This document shows, piece after piece, positions 1 through 5,918 of a stretch of DNA of 7,862 nucleotides. The stretch comes from Pseudomonas sp. (GTDB lineage Bacteria > Pseudomonadota > Gammaproteobacteria > Pseudomonadales > Pseudomonadaceae), in the NCBI GenBank assembly GCA_007117785.1, contig SKFV01000381.1, forward strand, positions 1 through 7,862. Direction: 5' to 3'. Under the pieces are notes generated by a model, which was not told where the DNA came from, did no database searches, and saw nothing but the letters and a program-made list of their open reading frames with translations. The position numbers and the translations under genes are program-made. Every line of letters begins with the position of its first letter. Within the stretch, counting starts at the first letter, position 1.

Positions 1-204
1 AACGCTGAAGAAATCAAGCTCTTCGCCAGTGGTGAGCATTGCCAGTTGCCGATTTCCCTATTGCGCCTGGTTCAACTAGTCTGCAATGAGGACTACCTCA
101 GCGCCGAAGCCCTGCAACCCTGGCTGACCAATGCCGAGGGCAGGCAACTGCTGCTGCAACTGCTGAGCAAGGGAGATCTCCTGCTGGAGGAGGACGATGA
201 CTGA
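1..204 (+). CDS. C-terminal end of a cupin (RoxA/YcfD-like) ribosomal oxygenase, partial
   Basis: The open frame runs in from the left edge and ends at TGA 202-204, giving the last 67 residues of a longer protein. The visible part is helical and acidic, with a WLTNAEGR segment and an EEDDD tail. This fits the C-terminal winged-helix region of RoxA/YcfD-type JmjC/cupin proteins, which are 2-oxoglutarate/Fe(II) oxygenases that hydroxylate an arginine of ribosomal protein L16. The catalytic cupin domain lies outside the window, so the family call rests on the tail and on context: in Pseudomonas a cupin gene commonly precedes the GNAT gene found next here. Its final codons contain the Shine-Dalgarno sequence of the next gene, and the two frames overlap by 8 bases (197-204), so the genes are coupled. 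Identity is an inference and should be checked with the full gene. Confidence 0.6.
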   Translation, partial: NAEEIKLFASGEHCQLPISLLRLVQLVCNEDYLSAEALQPWLTNAEGRQLLLQLLSKGDLLLEEDDD

Positions 205-1207
205 CATACGCATCAGCCAGGTATCCTGGGACGGCACAGAAGCGCTGAAAAGCATTCGCCAACAGGTGTTTGTTGACGAACAACAGGTGCCTGCAGAGCT
301 GGAGTGGGACGCCGATGACGCCTCAGCCACGCATTTTTTGCTGCTGGCCGATGACGAGCCCGCCGGCACTGCACGCTTGCTGGCTGACGGGCACATCGGA
401 CGCGTGGCAATATTGCCGCAATGGCGCGGGCATGGCCTGGGCGAGCGCCTCATGCTGCATGTCATGGCCCATGCCGAAGCGCAGGGATTATCGCCACTGA
501 TTCTGTCTGCCCAGGTTCACGCACTGCCCTTTTACGAGCGGCTCGGGTTTACCGTCAGCTCGGATGAATACATGGAAGCCGGTATTCCGCACCGGGAAAT
601 GCGCTGGCCTGCTACCGAAGTGGACTTGCCACCCATCGACTTTATCTCGCCCGGGCGTTTCGACATCCACAACCCTGCCGTTGAATCACACAGCCGCTAC
701 CAGAGCGAGCTGCCGCAACAGCTGGGTGTCGACGGCGAACTGGTTGAGCTGGATGAAACCAACGCCGTCGATCACCTGTGCCATCTGATCCTGCAGACGC
801 GCCGCAACCTGCGTCTGTACCACGCCGAACTGCTGCTCTGGCTGTGCCACCGCAGCGCGGTCATTGATTGCCTGGAACAGCGTATTGCCAGCGAGTCTCG
901 CTTCCAGCTGCAGGTTCTGCTGCATCAGGTCCCTGCCAATTTCACCCAGGGCCATAGCCTGGCGCAACTGCTGCACCGCTTTCCCAGCCGGGTCAGTATC
1001 CGCCAGCAACATACAGAGCTATCTGCTGACCCGCAGGCTTACTGCCTTGCTGATGATACCGGGCTATTGATGCTGCCCCAACCACAGACGCGCAAAGGCT
1101 TTATTCGCTACCACAGCCGGGATCAGGTCAAACGTTGGCAAGGTCGATTCCAGGAGCTCTGGGATTCCGGGCAATCGCCCCCTGCATTGCGGAGATTTCA
1201 GCTATGA
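197..1207 (+). CDS. GNAT N-acetyltransferase fused to a C-terminal DUF7931/PLD-like domain
   Basis: A protein of 336 residues in two parts. Residues 1-140 are a GNAT acetyltransferase of the YjcF/ElaA type: an early VFVDEQQVPAELEWD segment (25-38), the acetyl-CoA pyrophosphate-binding motif QWRGHGLG (75-82), the late motif around FYERLGF (112-118), and the family-typical GIPHREM (129-135). It should transfer an acetyl group from acetyl-CoA to an unknown amine. Residues 165-330 form a second domain resembling the region annotated DUF7931 in pseudomonads. It has helices around LYHAELLLWLCHR, a predicted beta segment FQLQVLLHQ, and a C-terminal pattern (RKGFIRYHSRD...FQELW) reminiscent of the end of phospholipase-D-like folds; no HKD catalytic motif is visible. 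The ATG start at 197 has a strong GGAGG (186-190) six bases upstream inside the previous gene. The stop overlaps the next start (ATGA, 1204-1207). The substrate is unknown. Confidence 0.9.
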   Translation: MTDIRISQVSWDGTEALKSIRQQVFVDEQQVPAELEWDADDASATHFLLLADDEPAGTARLLADGHIGRVAILPQWRGHGLGERLMLHVMAHAEAQGLSPLILSAQVHALPFYERLGFTVSSDEYMEAGIPHREMRWPATEVDLPPIDFISPGRFDIHNPAVESHSRYQSELPQQLGVDGELVELDETNAVDHLCHLILQTRRNLRLYHAELLLWLCHRSAVIDCLEQRIASESRFQLQVLLHQVPANFTQGHSLAQLLHRFPSRVSIRQQHTELSADPQAYCLADDTGLLMLPQPQTRKGFIRYHSRDQVKRWQGRFQELWDSGQSPPALRRFQL

Positions 1208-2031
1208 ACACTTCACGCACGGGCACTATGCTGGCTGGCCTGCTCAGCCTGCTATTGCTGTTATCATCACTCAGTCAGGCTGCCAGCAGCCAGGTGATTG
1301 ATCTCCAGCATACGACGGCCGAAGCGCTGCTGCCGGCACTGGAGCCCATGCTCAATGCTGATGAACGGGTGGCGGCCTATGGCAACCAGTTGATTCTGCG
1401 TGCCAGCCCGGCACGGATTGATGAGTTGCGTGCACTGATTCAGCAACTCGACCGCCAGCCTACCCGCTTGCGCATCAGCGTCGCCACCGATGGCAGTGAC
1501 TTCGACAGTCAGCGCGGCTTGCAGGCCGGTGCTCGTATTCGCCAACGACATACCGAGGTTGTCATGGGTCAACCACCGGCCGGCAGTGGCGCTCAGGCAC
1601 GCATCATTGATCGCCAGACCCGCTCAAGCAGTGACAGCCTGCGCCAGATAAGCGCAGTGGAAGGGTATCCGGTACTCATTGAGCGAGGGCAGAACGTACC
1701 GGTTACCGACACACTCGTCGGGCCTTATGGACAGGTGCAGCAGAGCACTCGTTATCAACCCGCGACCCAGGGTTTCTATGCCACCGTGCGTCTGAGCGGT
1801 GATAACGCGCTGATCAGTATCAGCAACCACCAGGACCGATACCGTCCGGACAGTGGCCTGATTGATGTGCAGCAGACAGACACACAGGTCAGTGCCCGCC
1901 TTGGTGAATGGATCACCATCGGCGGCCTGAGTGATAGCGACAGCGGCCAGACCAGTGGCACAGCCAGTCGACTGAGTACCCGCGACCGCAGCAGTAGCCA
2001 GATTCGCCTGATGGTCGAGCGCTTGCCATGA
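1204..2031 (+). CDS. Exported short secretin-like protein (NolW/secretin_N domain)
   Basis: A protein of 275 residues. The start chosen is ATG 1204: it overlaps the previous stop (ATGA), has GGAG (1191-1194) nine bases upstream, and places a signal peptide at the N-terminus. An in-frame start at 1135 would bury that signal. Residues 1-26 are a Sec signal peptide (basic N-region, a leucine-rich core, cleavage after SQA). Residues 30-97 (VIDLQHTTAEALLPALEPM...LIQQLDRQP) are a recognisable secretin N/NolW repeat. Residues 98-275 include a serine/glutamine-rich stretch and then a segment (FYATVRLSGDNALISI...VSARLGEWITIGGL) resembling the last strands of a secretin beta-domain. Known secretins are much longer, so a gated outer-membrane pore is unlikely from this chain alone. 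No secretion or pilus gene lies nearby. A periplasmic or outer-membrane role is inferred; the function is unknown. Confidence 0.85.
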   Translation: MNTSRTGTMLAGLLSLLLLLSSLSQAASSQVIDLQHTTAEALLPALEPMLNADERVAAYGNQLILRASPARIDELRALIQQLDRQPTRLRISVATDGSDFDSQRGLQAGARIRQRHTEVVMGQPPAGSGAQARIIDRQTRSSSDSLRQISAVEGYPVLIERGQNVPVTDTLVGPYGQVQQSTRYQPATQGFYATVRLSGDNALISISNHQDRYRPDSGLIDVQQTDTQVSARLGEWITIGGLSDSDSGQTSGTASRLSTRDRSSSQIRLMVERLP

Positions 2032-2061
2032 CTGGATGGCGTGCCAGTGGCGAATCAGTGC

Positions 2062-2089
2062 ATGTAGTACGTCGGATAGCGTACTACAT
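2062..2089. promoter_or_regulatory. Perfect 28-bp palindrome, candidate RccR operator of aceA
   Basis: The left arm ATGTAGTACG (2062-2071) is the exact reverse complement of the right arm CGTACTACAT (2080-2089), with eight bases between. It starts 30 bases after the secretin-like stop and lies 392 bases before aceA. From memory, the RpiR-family regulator RccR of Pseudomonas binds pseudo-palindromes with TGTAGT/ACTACA half-sites and uses a long 28-bp form at aceA; both half-sites and the overall length agree. The alternative is an intrinsic terminator of the upstream operon, because TTTT (2089-2092) follows the stem. The stem is only moderately GC-rich and the T-run is short, so I prefer the operator; it could serve both roles. 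Confidence 0.6.
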
Positions 2090-2094
2090 TTTAA

Positions 2095-2123
2095 TTGACT
2101 TCCGCCCATGAAGGGCGCATCAT
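2095..2123 (+). promoter_or_regulatory. Candidate sigma-70 promoter for aceA beside the palindrome
   Basis: TTGACT (2095-2100, five of six to the -35 consensus) and CATCAT (2118-2123, four of six to the -10 consensus) are separated by exactly 17 bases. The -35 lies five bases downstream of the 28-bp palindrome, so a bound protein could block or contact RNA polymerase. Transcription would begin near 2130 and leave a leader of about 350 nt before aceA. This is a by-eye match; the -10 is only fair. Confidence 0.4.
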
Positions 2124-2165
2124 TGCCCCGCTCCCGCTAGCCAGGTGCCTGAAAAATGCACCCGG

Positions 2166-2191
2166 CCCGGTTCCGACACCAAAGGACCGGG
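2166..2191 (+). other. GC-rich hairpin in the presumed aceA leader
   Basis: CCCGGTTCC (2166-2174) pairs with GGACCGGG (2184-2191), giving eight base pairs with one bulged T around a nine-base loop. No T-tract follows, so it is not an intrinsic terminator. If transcription starts near 2130 it would form early in the aceA mRNA. The rest of the 2032-2481 gap shows no convincing gene. Confidence 0.35.
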
Positions 2192-2234
2192 GCGTGTCTC
2201 AACAGCCCAACCGGCCGTTCGACAAGGTGGCGAC

Positions 2235-2250
2235 TGGAACGAAAGTTGTC
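2235..2250 (+). promoter_or_regulatory. Sigma-54-like -24/-12 element upstream of aceA
   Basis: TGGAACG-N4-TTGTC matches the RpoN consensus TGGCACG-N4-TTGCW except for A in place of C in the -24 block and T in place of C in the -12 block. The spacing is correct. The lost -12 C weakens the call. It would start transcription about 220 bases before the aceA start codon. RpoN has been reported to influence isocitrate lyase in P. aeruginosa (from memory), which is the only outside support. Confidence 0.25.
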
Positions 2251-2481
2251 CTGAGGGACGGGGAAGCGATTCAAACGTATCAGCCTGCATGACGGGTCCA
2301 GCTTGCGGTGTACCCCACTAAAAGCACAGTCATTCATCCTGTTCGTTCACCCTGCCTGTCAGATCACGCCTTTCCTTTCTGTCTCCCCCTTTGACGTTTC
2401 CGCCCCGGGCAAGAGCCGGCTTCTGCGCGAGCAGGGTCGAACTACCGCGCTCAACCAAACGCAAACTTTGAAGGATTGACC

Positions 2482-4080
2482 ATGTCAGCTTACGAAAACG
2501 ACATCAAGGCCGTTGCCGCTCTGAAAGAGACCAATGGCAGCCCCTGGAACGCTATCAACCCGGAATATGCCGCCCGCATGCGCGCGCAGAACCGTTTCAA
2601 AACCGGTCTGGACATCGCCAAGTACACCGCCGACATCATGCGCAAGGACATGGCTGAGTACGATGCCGATACCTCCGCATACACCCAGTCCCTGGGTTGC
2701 TGGCATGGTTTCATCGGTCAGCAGAAGCTGATTTCGATCAAGAAACACCTGAAAACCACCAACAAGCGTTACCTCTACCTGTCTGGCTGGATGGTTGCAG
2801 CCCTGCGTTCCGACTTCGGACCGCTGCCTGACCAGTCCATGCACGAGAAAACCTCGGTTTCTGGCCTGACCGAAGAGCTGTACACCTTCCTGCGCCAGGC
2901 TGATGCCCGCGAACTGGACCTGCTGTTTGTTGCTCTGGACGATGCCCGCAAGGCTGGCGACGCTGCCAAGGCCAAAGACATTCAAGCCCAAATCGACAAC
3001 TACGAAACTCACGTCGTACCGATCATTGCCGACATCGATGCCGGTTTCGGTAACGCCGAAGCCACCTACTTGCTGGCCAAGCAGATGATCGAAGCCGGTG
3101 CTTGCTGCATCCAGATCGAAAACCAGGTCTCTGACGAGAAGCAGTGCGGTCACCAGGACGGCAAGGTAACTGTTCCTCACGAAGAGTTCCTGGCCAAGAT
3201 CCGCGCCGTACGTTATGCCTTCCTCGAGCTGGGCGTAGACAACGGTGTTATCGTTGCCCGTACCGATTCTCTGGGTGCCGGCCTGACCAAGCAGATCGCT
3301 GTTACCACCGAGCCAGGTGACCTGGGCGACCAGTACAACAGCTTCCTCGATGGCGAATATATCGACAGCGCTGCCGACATCAACAACGGTGACGTAGTAG
3401 TCAAGGCCAATGGCAAGCTGCTCAAGCCCAAGCGCCTGGCCTCCGGCCTGTTCGAGTTCCGCAAGGGTACTGGTGAAGACCGCGTTGTGCTGGACTGCAT
3501 CACCTCGCTGCAGAACGGCGCCGACCTGCTGTGGATCGAAACCGAGAAGCCGCACGTTGGTCAGATTGCTGCCATGGTTAACCGCATCCGCGAAGTGGTA
3601 CCGAATGCCAAGCTGGTGTACAACAACAGCCCGTCCTTCAACTGGACTCTGAACTTCCGTCAGCAAGTATTTGATGCCATGCAGGAAGAAGGCAAAGATG
3701 TATCTGCCTACGACCGCGCCAAGCTGATGAGCGTCGAGTATGACGAGACTGAACTGGCTCAGTTGGCTGACGAGAAGATCCGTACCTTCCAGAAAGACGC
3801 TGCACGTGAAGCAGGTATCTTCCACCACCTGATCACCCTGCCCACCTACCACACTGCGGCCCTGTCTACCGACAACCTGGCCAAAGGCTATTTTGCCGAG
3901 CAAGGCATGCTGGCCTACGTAAAAGGTGTACAGCGTGAAGAAATCCGTCAGGGCATTGCCTGCGTCAAGCACCAGAACATGGCTGGCTCTGACATTGGCG
4001 ACAACCATAAAGAGTACTTCGCTGGCGAAGCAGCTCTGAAGGCTGGCGGCAAAGACAACACCATGAACCAGTTCGGCTAA
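2482..4080 (+). CDS. aceA: Isocitrate lyase
   Basis: A protein of 532 residues, matching the long isocitrate lyase of Pseudomonas (about 531) rather than the roughly 434-residue E. coli form. It cleaves isocitrate to glyoxylate and succinate in the cytoplasm, opening the glyoxylate shunt for growth on acetate or fatty acids. Visible features: the SGWMVAA active-site strand (101-107), the metal-binding segment IADIDAGFGN (182-191), the catalytic loop KQCGH (220-224, Cys222; Q replaces the second K/R of the usual signature, as I recall for the Pseudomonas enzyme), the insert around 270-330 typical of this subfamily, SPSFNW (383-388) and TLPTYHTAA (452-460). ATG 2482 is chosen because AAGGA (2471-2475) lies six bases upstream; TTG 2476 would leave no room. 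Codon use is strongly biased, suggesting high expression. It appears to be transcribed alone from the long upstream region and ends in a strong terminator. Confidence 0.97.
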   Translation: MSAYENDIKAVAALKETNGSPWNAINPEYAARMRAQNRFKTGLDIAKYTADIMRKDMAEYDADTSAYTQSLGCWHGFIGQQKLISIKKHLKTTNKRYLYLSGWMVAALRSDFGPLPDQSMHEKTSVSGLTEELYTFLRQADARELDLLFVALDDARKAGDAAKAKDIQAQIDNYETHVVPIIADIDAGFGNAEATYLLAKQMIEAGACCIQIENQVSDEKQCGHQDGKVTVPHEEFLAKIRAVRYAFLELGVDNGVIVARTDSLGAGLTKQIAVTTEPGDLGDQYNSFLDGEYIDSAADINNGDVVVKANGKLLKPKRLASGLFEFRKGTGEDRVVLDCITSLQNGADLLWIETEKPHVGQIAAMVNRIREVVPNAKLVYNNSPSFNWTLNFRQQVFDAMQEEGKDVSAYDRAKLMSVEYDETELAQLADEKIRTFQKDAAREAGIFHHLITLPTYHTAALSTDNLAKGYFAEQGMLAYVKGVQREEIRQGIACVKHQNMAGSDIGDNHKEYFAGEAALKAGGKDNTMNQFG

Positions 4081-4095
4081 GCGCTGACTGATTCA

Positions 4096-4112
4096 CCGGA
4101 CCTCCGGTCCGG
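4096..4112 (+). other. Hairpin just after the aceA stop
   Basis: CCGGACC (4096-4102) and GGTCCGG (4106-4112) are perfect inverted arms with a three-base loop, 15 bases past the aceA stop and just before the true terminator. No T-run follows. It may protect the 3' end of the aceA mRNA from exonucleases. Confidence 0.5.
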
Positions 4113-4121
4113 CTTGTGTTG

Positions 4122-4148
4122 AAAAGGCCACCCTCGGGTGGCCTTTTT
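4122..4148 (+). terminator. Intrinsic terminator of aceA
   Basis: AAAAGGCCACC (4122-4132) pairs with GGTGGCCTTTT (4137-4147) around a very short loop and is followed by a run of five T (4144-4148). The A-run before the stem could also allow termination on the opposite strand. Confidence 0.9.
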
Positions 4149-4168
4149 GCTGTCTTCGGCCTGTCAAC

Positions 4169-4185
4169 TGGCGTAAAATGCGCCA
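4169..4185 (+). promoter_or_regulatory. Candidate -10 box within a small palindrome, thioesterase promoter
   Basis: TAAAAT (4174-4179) is a five-of-six match to a sigma-70 -10 box and sits within the inverted arms TGGCG (4169-4173) and CGCCA (4181-4185). No good -35 is found at 16-18 bases, so an activator may be needed. Transcription would start near 4186, downstream of the ATG at 4178, which argues that the thioesterase starts at 4253 instead. Confidence 0.35.
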
Positions 4186-4240
4186 CAGTTTCAACCCCTC
4201 CTCCCACCGGACTGCCATTAATCACAGTCCAGCACGCAGG

Positions 4241-4249
4241 TTTTTTTTT
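4241..4249 (+). repeat. Homopolymer of nine T between Shine-Dalgarno and start
   Basis: Nine consecutive T separate the only Shine-Dalgarno-like sequence (GCAGG, ending at 4240) from the thioesterase ATG at 4253. The resulting spacing is 12 bases, longer than usual. Runs of this length can slip during replication, and slippage here would change the ribosome spacing without breaking the frame. Confidence 0.7.
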
Positions 4250-4252
4250 GTC

Positions 4253-4696
4253 ATGGCTCGTCTGCAACTCGACTTTCCCGAGAATCAGTTTTACTTCACT
4301 ACGCAACTCACCGTGCGCATCACCGATATCAATTCCGGTCGCCATCTGGCCAACGACTCAATGATTTCGATGATCTCCGAAGCCCGTGCGCGCTTTCTCT
4401 ATCAATTCGGTATCGAGGAAGTCAGCGAGAACGATACCGGCATCATCGTCACCGACCTCGCCACCACCTACAAGCGTGAAGCCTTTGCCCGTGACCGACT
4501 GATATTTGAAGTCGGCCTGATGGACCTGAACAAATATGGCGGCGACATTACCTTCCGCATCACCAAGGCCGTTGGCGGCGAGCTGGTTGCCCTGGCCAAA
4601 TCCGGCTTTGTGTTTTACCACTTCCGCAGCAAGACCGTGGTCCCGATGCCGGATGATTTCCGTATCCGTTTCCCCGGGGTCAACAGCATCGACTGA
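4253..4696 (+). CDS. Hot-dog fold thioesterase (4HBT family)
   Basis: A protein of 147 residues, the usual length of a single hot-dog domain acyl-CoA thioesterase. Early residues contain TVRITDINSGRHLANDSMISMISEARARFLYQFG. This is the 4HBT pattern: an aspartate and HLAND-type turn followed by the long central helix with EAR. The second half (TTYKREAFARDRLIFEVGLMDLNKYGGDITFRI...AKSGFVFYHF) gives the beta-strands of the sheet. It probably hydrolyses an acyl-CoA thioester in the cytoplasm; the substrate cannot be read from the sequence. ATG 4253 (MARLQLDF) is preferred to the ATG at 4178, because the extra 25 residues would be low-complexity, cross the T-run as FFF, and begin on the apparent -10 box. 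The Shine-Dalgarno is weak and distant. It stands alone between the aceA terminator and the terminator shared with oprF. Confidence 0.85.
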   Translation: MARLQLDFPENQFYFTTQLTVRITDINSGRHLANDSMISMISEARARFLYQFGIEEVSENDTGIIVTDLATTYKREAFARDRLIFEVGLMDLNKYGGDITFRITKAVGGELVALAKSGFVFYHFRSKTVVPMPDDFRIRFPGVNSID

Positions 4697-4749
4697 TGCC
4701 CAGGCCGTCCTTATCAGCCGGTGCAACCCCCGCCTTATTTGCAACACAT

Positions 4750-4777
4750 AAAAAAACCCGGCCGAAGCCGGGTTTTT
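4750..4777. terminator. Bidirectional terminator between the thioesterase gene and oprF
   Basis: CCCGGC (4757-4762) and GCCGGG (4767-4772) form the stem, flanked by seven A (4750-4756) on one side and five T (4773-4777) on the other, so it works in both directions. Read on the - strand the loop is TTCG, the very stable UUCG tetraloop, followed by seven T. This suits it to ending the highly expressed oprF transcript. Confidence 0.92.
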
Positions 4778-4792
4778 ATCAATCAGCGCCGA

Positions 4793-5764
4793 TTAACGTA
4801 CTTCAACCTGCGCTTCTACTTCAGCTTCTACACGACGGTTCATAGCGCGGCCTTCGTCAGTGCTGTTGTCAGCAATCGGACGCTCTTCGCCATGACCTAC
4901 CGCACGAATGCGCGAGCTTTCAACACCTTCGTCAACCAGTGCCTGACGCACAGAGTTGGCACGACGCTCGGACAAACCCTGGTTGTAAGAAGCGCTACCA
5001 ATGGAGTCAGTGTGACCTTCAACGGTAGTAGTTACCGAAGGATAGGTCTTCATGAACTCGGCCAGGCTGCGGATGTCATCACGGAACTCAGGACGGATGC
5101 TGTCACGGTCGAAGTCAAACTTGACGTCCAGCTCGACGCGCACTGACTGCATTTCGGGCTCAGGGGCCGGAGCCGGGCGAGCTGCCGGAGCAGGTGCGGG
5201 TGCAGGCTCAGCAGCCGGCTGGGCAGCGCCGCCAAAGTTCAGGCCCAGGCCAACGCCAGCCATCCATTCGGTTTTACCGTGGTCAAAGCCGTGCATCAGA
5301 TCAAGACCAGCACTGACGAAGAAATTATCGTTGAGATAGTTCTTCACGCCACCACCGATCATCGCATAAGTCGTACGGTCGCGAGAGCTGCTATTGGCCT
5401 GATCCAGTTCCTGGTGAGCAAAACCACCAGACAGGTAGGGACGGATATTGGCCTGACCGAAGTGATAAACAGCTTCGATGTGTGACAGACGACCATCGGC
5501 ATCATCGCTGGCGAAGCCAGTCGGTGAATGCGTCAGGTTGTTGTAAGTGCCCAGACCGATGTTGAGCAGTACGTCTTCGGTTACGAAGTAACCCAGAGTA
5601 CCGCCAACCAGACCGCCGTGATCCAGATCACGAGAGCTGGAAGCGTCGTAACGCTTGGCAAAGGCTGAAGCCTCGACAGAGCCCGCGTATTGAGCCATAG
5701 CCGGCGCCGCAGAGGCAACCATGGCAGCACTAACCAGGATACCGACAGTATTTTTCAATTTCAT
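4793..5764 (-). CDS. oprF: Major outer-membrane porin OprF (OmpA family)
   Basis: A protein of 323 residues, shorter than the 350 I recall for P. aeruginosa OprF. Residues 1-24 are a signal peptide (cleavage after AMA). Residues 25-178 form the eight-stranded OmpA-type barrel with alternating aromatic strands. A proline/alanine linker spans 180-204. Residues 206-315 are the OmpA C-terminal domain that anchors the outer membrane to peptidoglycan, with the diaminopimelate-binding pair D253 (HTDSIG) and R268 (LSERRANSV) at the usual 15-residue spacing. There is no cysteine anywhere, whereas P. aeruginosa OprF has a four-cysteine loop region between the two domains. The role is structural, with slow nonspecific porin activity. 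The start has GGGGA (5772-5776) seven bases upstream. The gene lies 154 bases after sigX on the same strand, with its own promoter and no strong terminator between, so readthrough from sigX is possible. Confidence 0.95.
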   Translation of the reverse strand: MKLKNTVGILVSAAMVASAAPAMAQYAGSVEASAFAKRYDASSSRDLDHGGLVGGTLGYFVTEDVLLNIGLGTYNNLTHSPTGFASDDADGRLSHIEAVYHFGQANIRPYLSGGFAHQELDQANSSSRDRTTYAMIGGGVKNYLNDNFFVSAGLDLMHGFDHGKTEWMAGVGLGLNFGGAAQPAAEPAPAPAPAARPAPAPEPEMQSVRVELDVKFDFDRDSIRPEFRDDIRSLAEFMKTYPSVTTTVEGHTDSIGSASYNQGLSERRANSVRQALVDEGVESSRIRAVGHGEERPIADNSTDEGRAMNRRVEAEVEAQVEVR

Positions 5765-5822
5765 CTTTGAATCCCCATGTATTCCATTAGGACGTTTAGG
5801 TTATGAACAGACGTCGAGGCGA

Positions 5823-5850
5823 AGTATAGCATGTCTCTTTAAACCTTGAA
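5823..5850 (-). promoter_or_regulatory. Extended -10 promoter of oprF
   Basis: On the - strand TGC-TATACT (TATACT at 5828-5823, TG at 5831-5830) is a strong extended -10 element. A weak -35, TTCAAG, lies 16 bases upstream. Transcription would begin near 5816 and leave a leader of about 50 nt. In P. aeruginosa oprF also has a SigX-dependent promoter; I could not place one with confidence in this 154-base gap. Confidence 0.6.
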
Positions 5851-5918
5851 GAAATATAGCTGAAAGTCGCACGCCAATTCATTGTCAGTTTTAATGACAT
5901 TGCAATCCCCTTCGCCAA

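Noticed and set aside
1135..1203. Upstream in-frame start for the secretin-like protein
   Set aside because: It would add 23 residues in front of a clear signal peptide and overlap the GNAT gene by 73 bases; ATG 1204 has a Shine-Dalgarno and ATGA coupling.
2095..2292. Open frame of 65 codons in the gap before aceA, plus a 32-codon frame from ATG 2157
   Set aside because: The first begins on the TTG of the apparent -35 box, and neither has a good Shine-Dalgarno. The second is an arginine-rich product without resemblance to a known leader peptide.
2485..4008. Antisense open frame of 507 codons opposite aceA
   Set aside because: It lies entirely within aceA and follows from that gene's biased codon use. 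Its translation is a low-complexity, V/L/G/Q-rich string with no family resemblance and no ribosome site.
4721..5146. Open frames on the + strand across the terminator and oprF
   Set aside because: They read through an intrinsic terminator and oppose a certain oprF frame with an intact signal peptide and OmpA domain.
5884..5900. TGTCA-N7-TGACA inverted repeat between sigX and oprF as a terminator
   Set aside because: The stem is only five base pairs, the loop is AT-rich, and no T-tract follows on the - strand.
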